Shown here in pieces: positions 63,886 to 64,000 of a DNA stretch of 64,000 bases. The DNA is from Halobacillus litoralis (lineage in GTDB: Bacteria > Bacillota > Bacilli > Bacillales > Halobacillaceae): contig NZ_CP026118.1 in NCBI RefSeq assembly GCF_004101865.1, forward strand, positions 3,427,001 to 3,491,000, in the 5' to 3' direction. The notes beneath the pieces were generated by a model. The model saw only the letters and a program-made list of their open reading frames with translations, did not search any database and was not told where the DNA came from. Position numbers and translations under genes: made by a program. How positions within the stretch are numbered: the stretch's first letter is position 1; the number at the start of each line of letters is the position of its first letter.

Positions 63886-63999
63886 TTAGTGTTTTTCAAT
63901 TGCGAGAATAAAAGGAGGGGTGCGTTTCTGGTTGATGAACCCATAGTTCAGGACATGATATTCTTTTTGGTTGAGCGAAGTCACATATTCTAAAAGAGC
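63886..63999 (-). CDS. ytqB: C-terminal end of a YtqB-like SAM-dependent methyltransferase (partial)
   Basis: A minus-strand frame runs from the window edge to a TAA at 63886-63888, giving 37 residues that read VLNYGFINQKRTPPFILAIEKH at the end. The YGFINQKNNPPFI-type ending is what I remember for YtqB-family class I SAM-dependent methyltransferases, and ytqB is near ytpB in B. subtilis. The evidence is short, so the assignment is moderate. The gene converges on ytpB. Confidence 0.6.
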   Translation of the reverse strand, partial: ALLEYVTSLNQKEYHVLNYGFINQKRTPPFILAIEKH

Positions 64000-64000
64000 A

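Overview
The window reads as a chromosomal segment of a low-to-moderate-GC, endospore-forming Bacillaceae bacterium. A halophilic or marine genus near Halobacillus would fit, but that placement is inference. The evidence for a Bacillus relative is the density of recognisable Bacillus families (SufCDSUB, YunB/LytH, YutC-YutM, YumB/YumC, YuiB/C/D, KapB, PatB, YugI/N/O, the men cluster, PckA, MetK, YtoA/YtpA/YtpB), AGGAGG-type ribosome binding sites, GTG/TTG starts and sporulation proteins. From memory, the gene order follows about 250 kb of the Bacillus subtilis map (yur, yun, yut, yum, yui, yug, yt) in the same sense, with most genes between the blocks missing and a few foreign ones added.

Layout. 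0-7.3 kb: the end of a methionine ABC importer (metI, metQ), an AhpD-fold gene (yurZ), a small ORF, then the five-gene SUF Fe-S assembly operon sufC-D-S-U-B. 7.6-12 kb: a TSUP exporter and YunD metallophosphoesterase, an HD-GYP protein, and sporulation protein YunB. 11.8-15.8 kb: a lysine riboswitch before an NhaC-family antiporter (probably a lysine transporter), then an NSS-family Na+ symporter with a 32-residue MetS-type subunit. 15.8-21 kb: LytH, YutC, YutD, a glpX/DUF3055/small-protein operon, and a HEPN-HAD pair. 21-29.5 kb: an unrecognised membrane protein, a PgpA-like protein, a 2-hydroxyacid dehydrogenase, small Fe-S/thiol proteins (NifU-like YutI, YuzD, YuzB, A-type YutM), ferredoxin-NADP reductase, NDH-2 and YuiB.

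29.6-31.6 kb is the only clearly mobile region. It holds two palindromic elements with matching terminal inverted repeats; an IS3-family insertion sequence with a 3-bp target duplication has split the second. 31.7-46.8 kb: YuiC, YuiD, leucyl aminopeptidase, purine nucleoside phosphorylase, KapB, a Cu/Zn superoxide dismutase, PatB, an XRE regulator, YugI, a DUF378 protein, an Fe-alcohol dehydrogenase, phosphoglucose isomerase, YugN, a K+ channel, a thioredoxin-like protein and an M42 peptidase. 46.8-56.5 kb: menaquinone synthesis, with menI and menA on the minus strand and menF-D-H-B-E-C on the plus strand. 56.5-64 kb: YtkD Nudix hydrolase, PEP carboxykinase, a SAM-I riboswitch with metK, a gamma-carbonic-anhydrase-like protein, YtpA phospholipase, the YtpB terpene synthase and the end of a YtqB-like methyltransferase.

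Functionally the window links methionine/SAM supply (metIQ, the MetS-type transporter, metK), Fe-S cluster assembly (Suf, Nfu, A-type carrier) and the respiratory chain those clusters feed (FNR, NDH-2, menaquinone). Most of it is ordinary core genome. The most interesting material is the repeat/IS region, the lysine-riboswitch antiporter, a perfect TGTGA-N6-TCACA site before NDH-2, and several small or unrecognised genes. I saw no CRISPR array, rRNA, tRNA, prophage or defence island.
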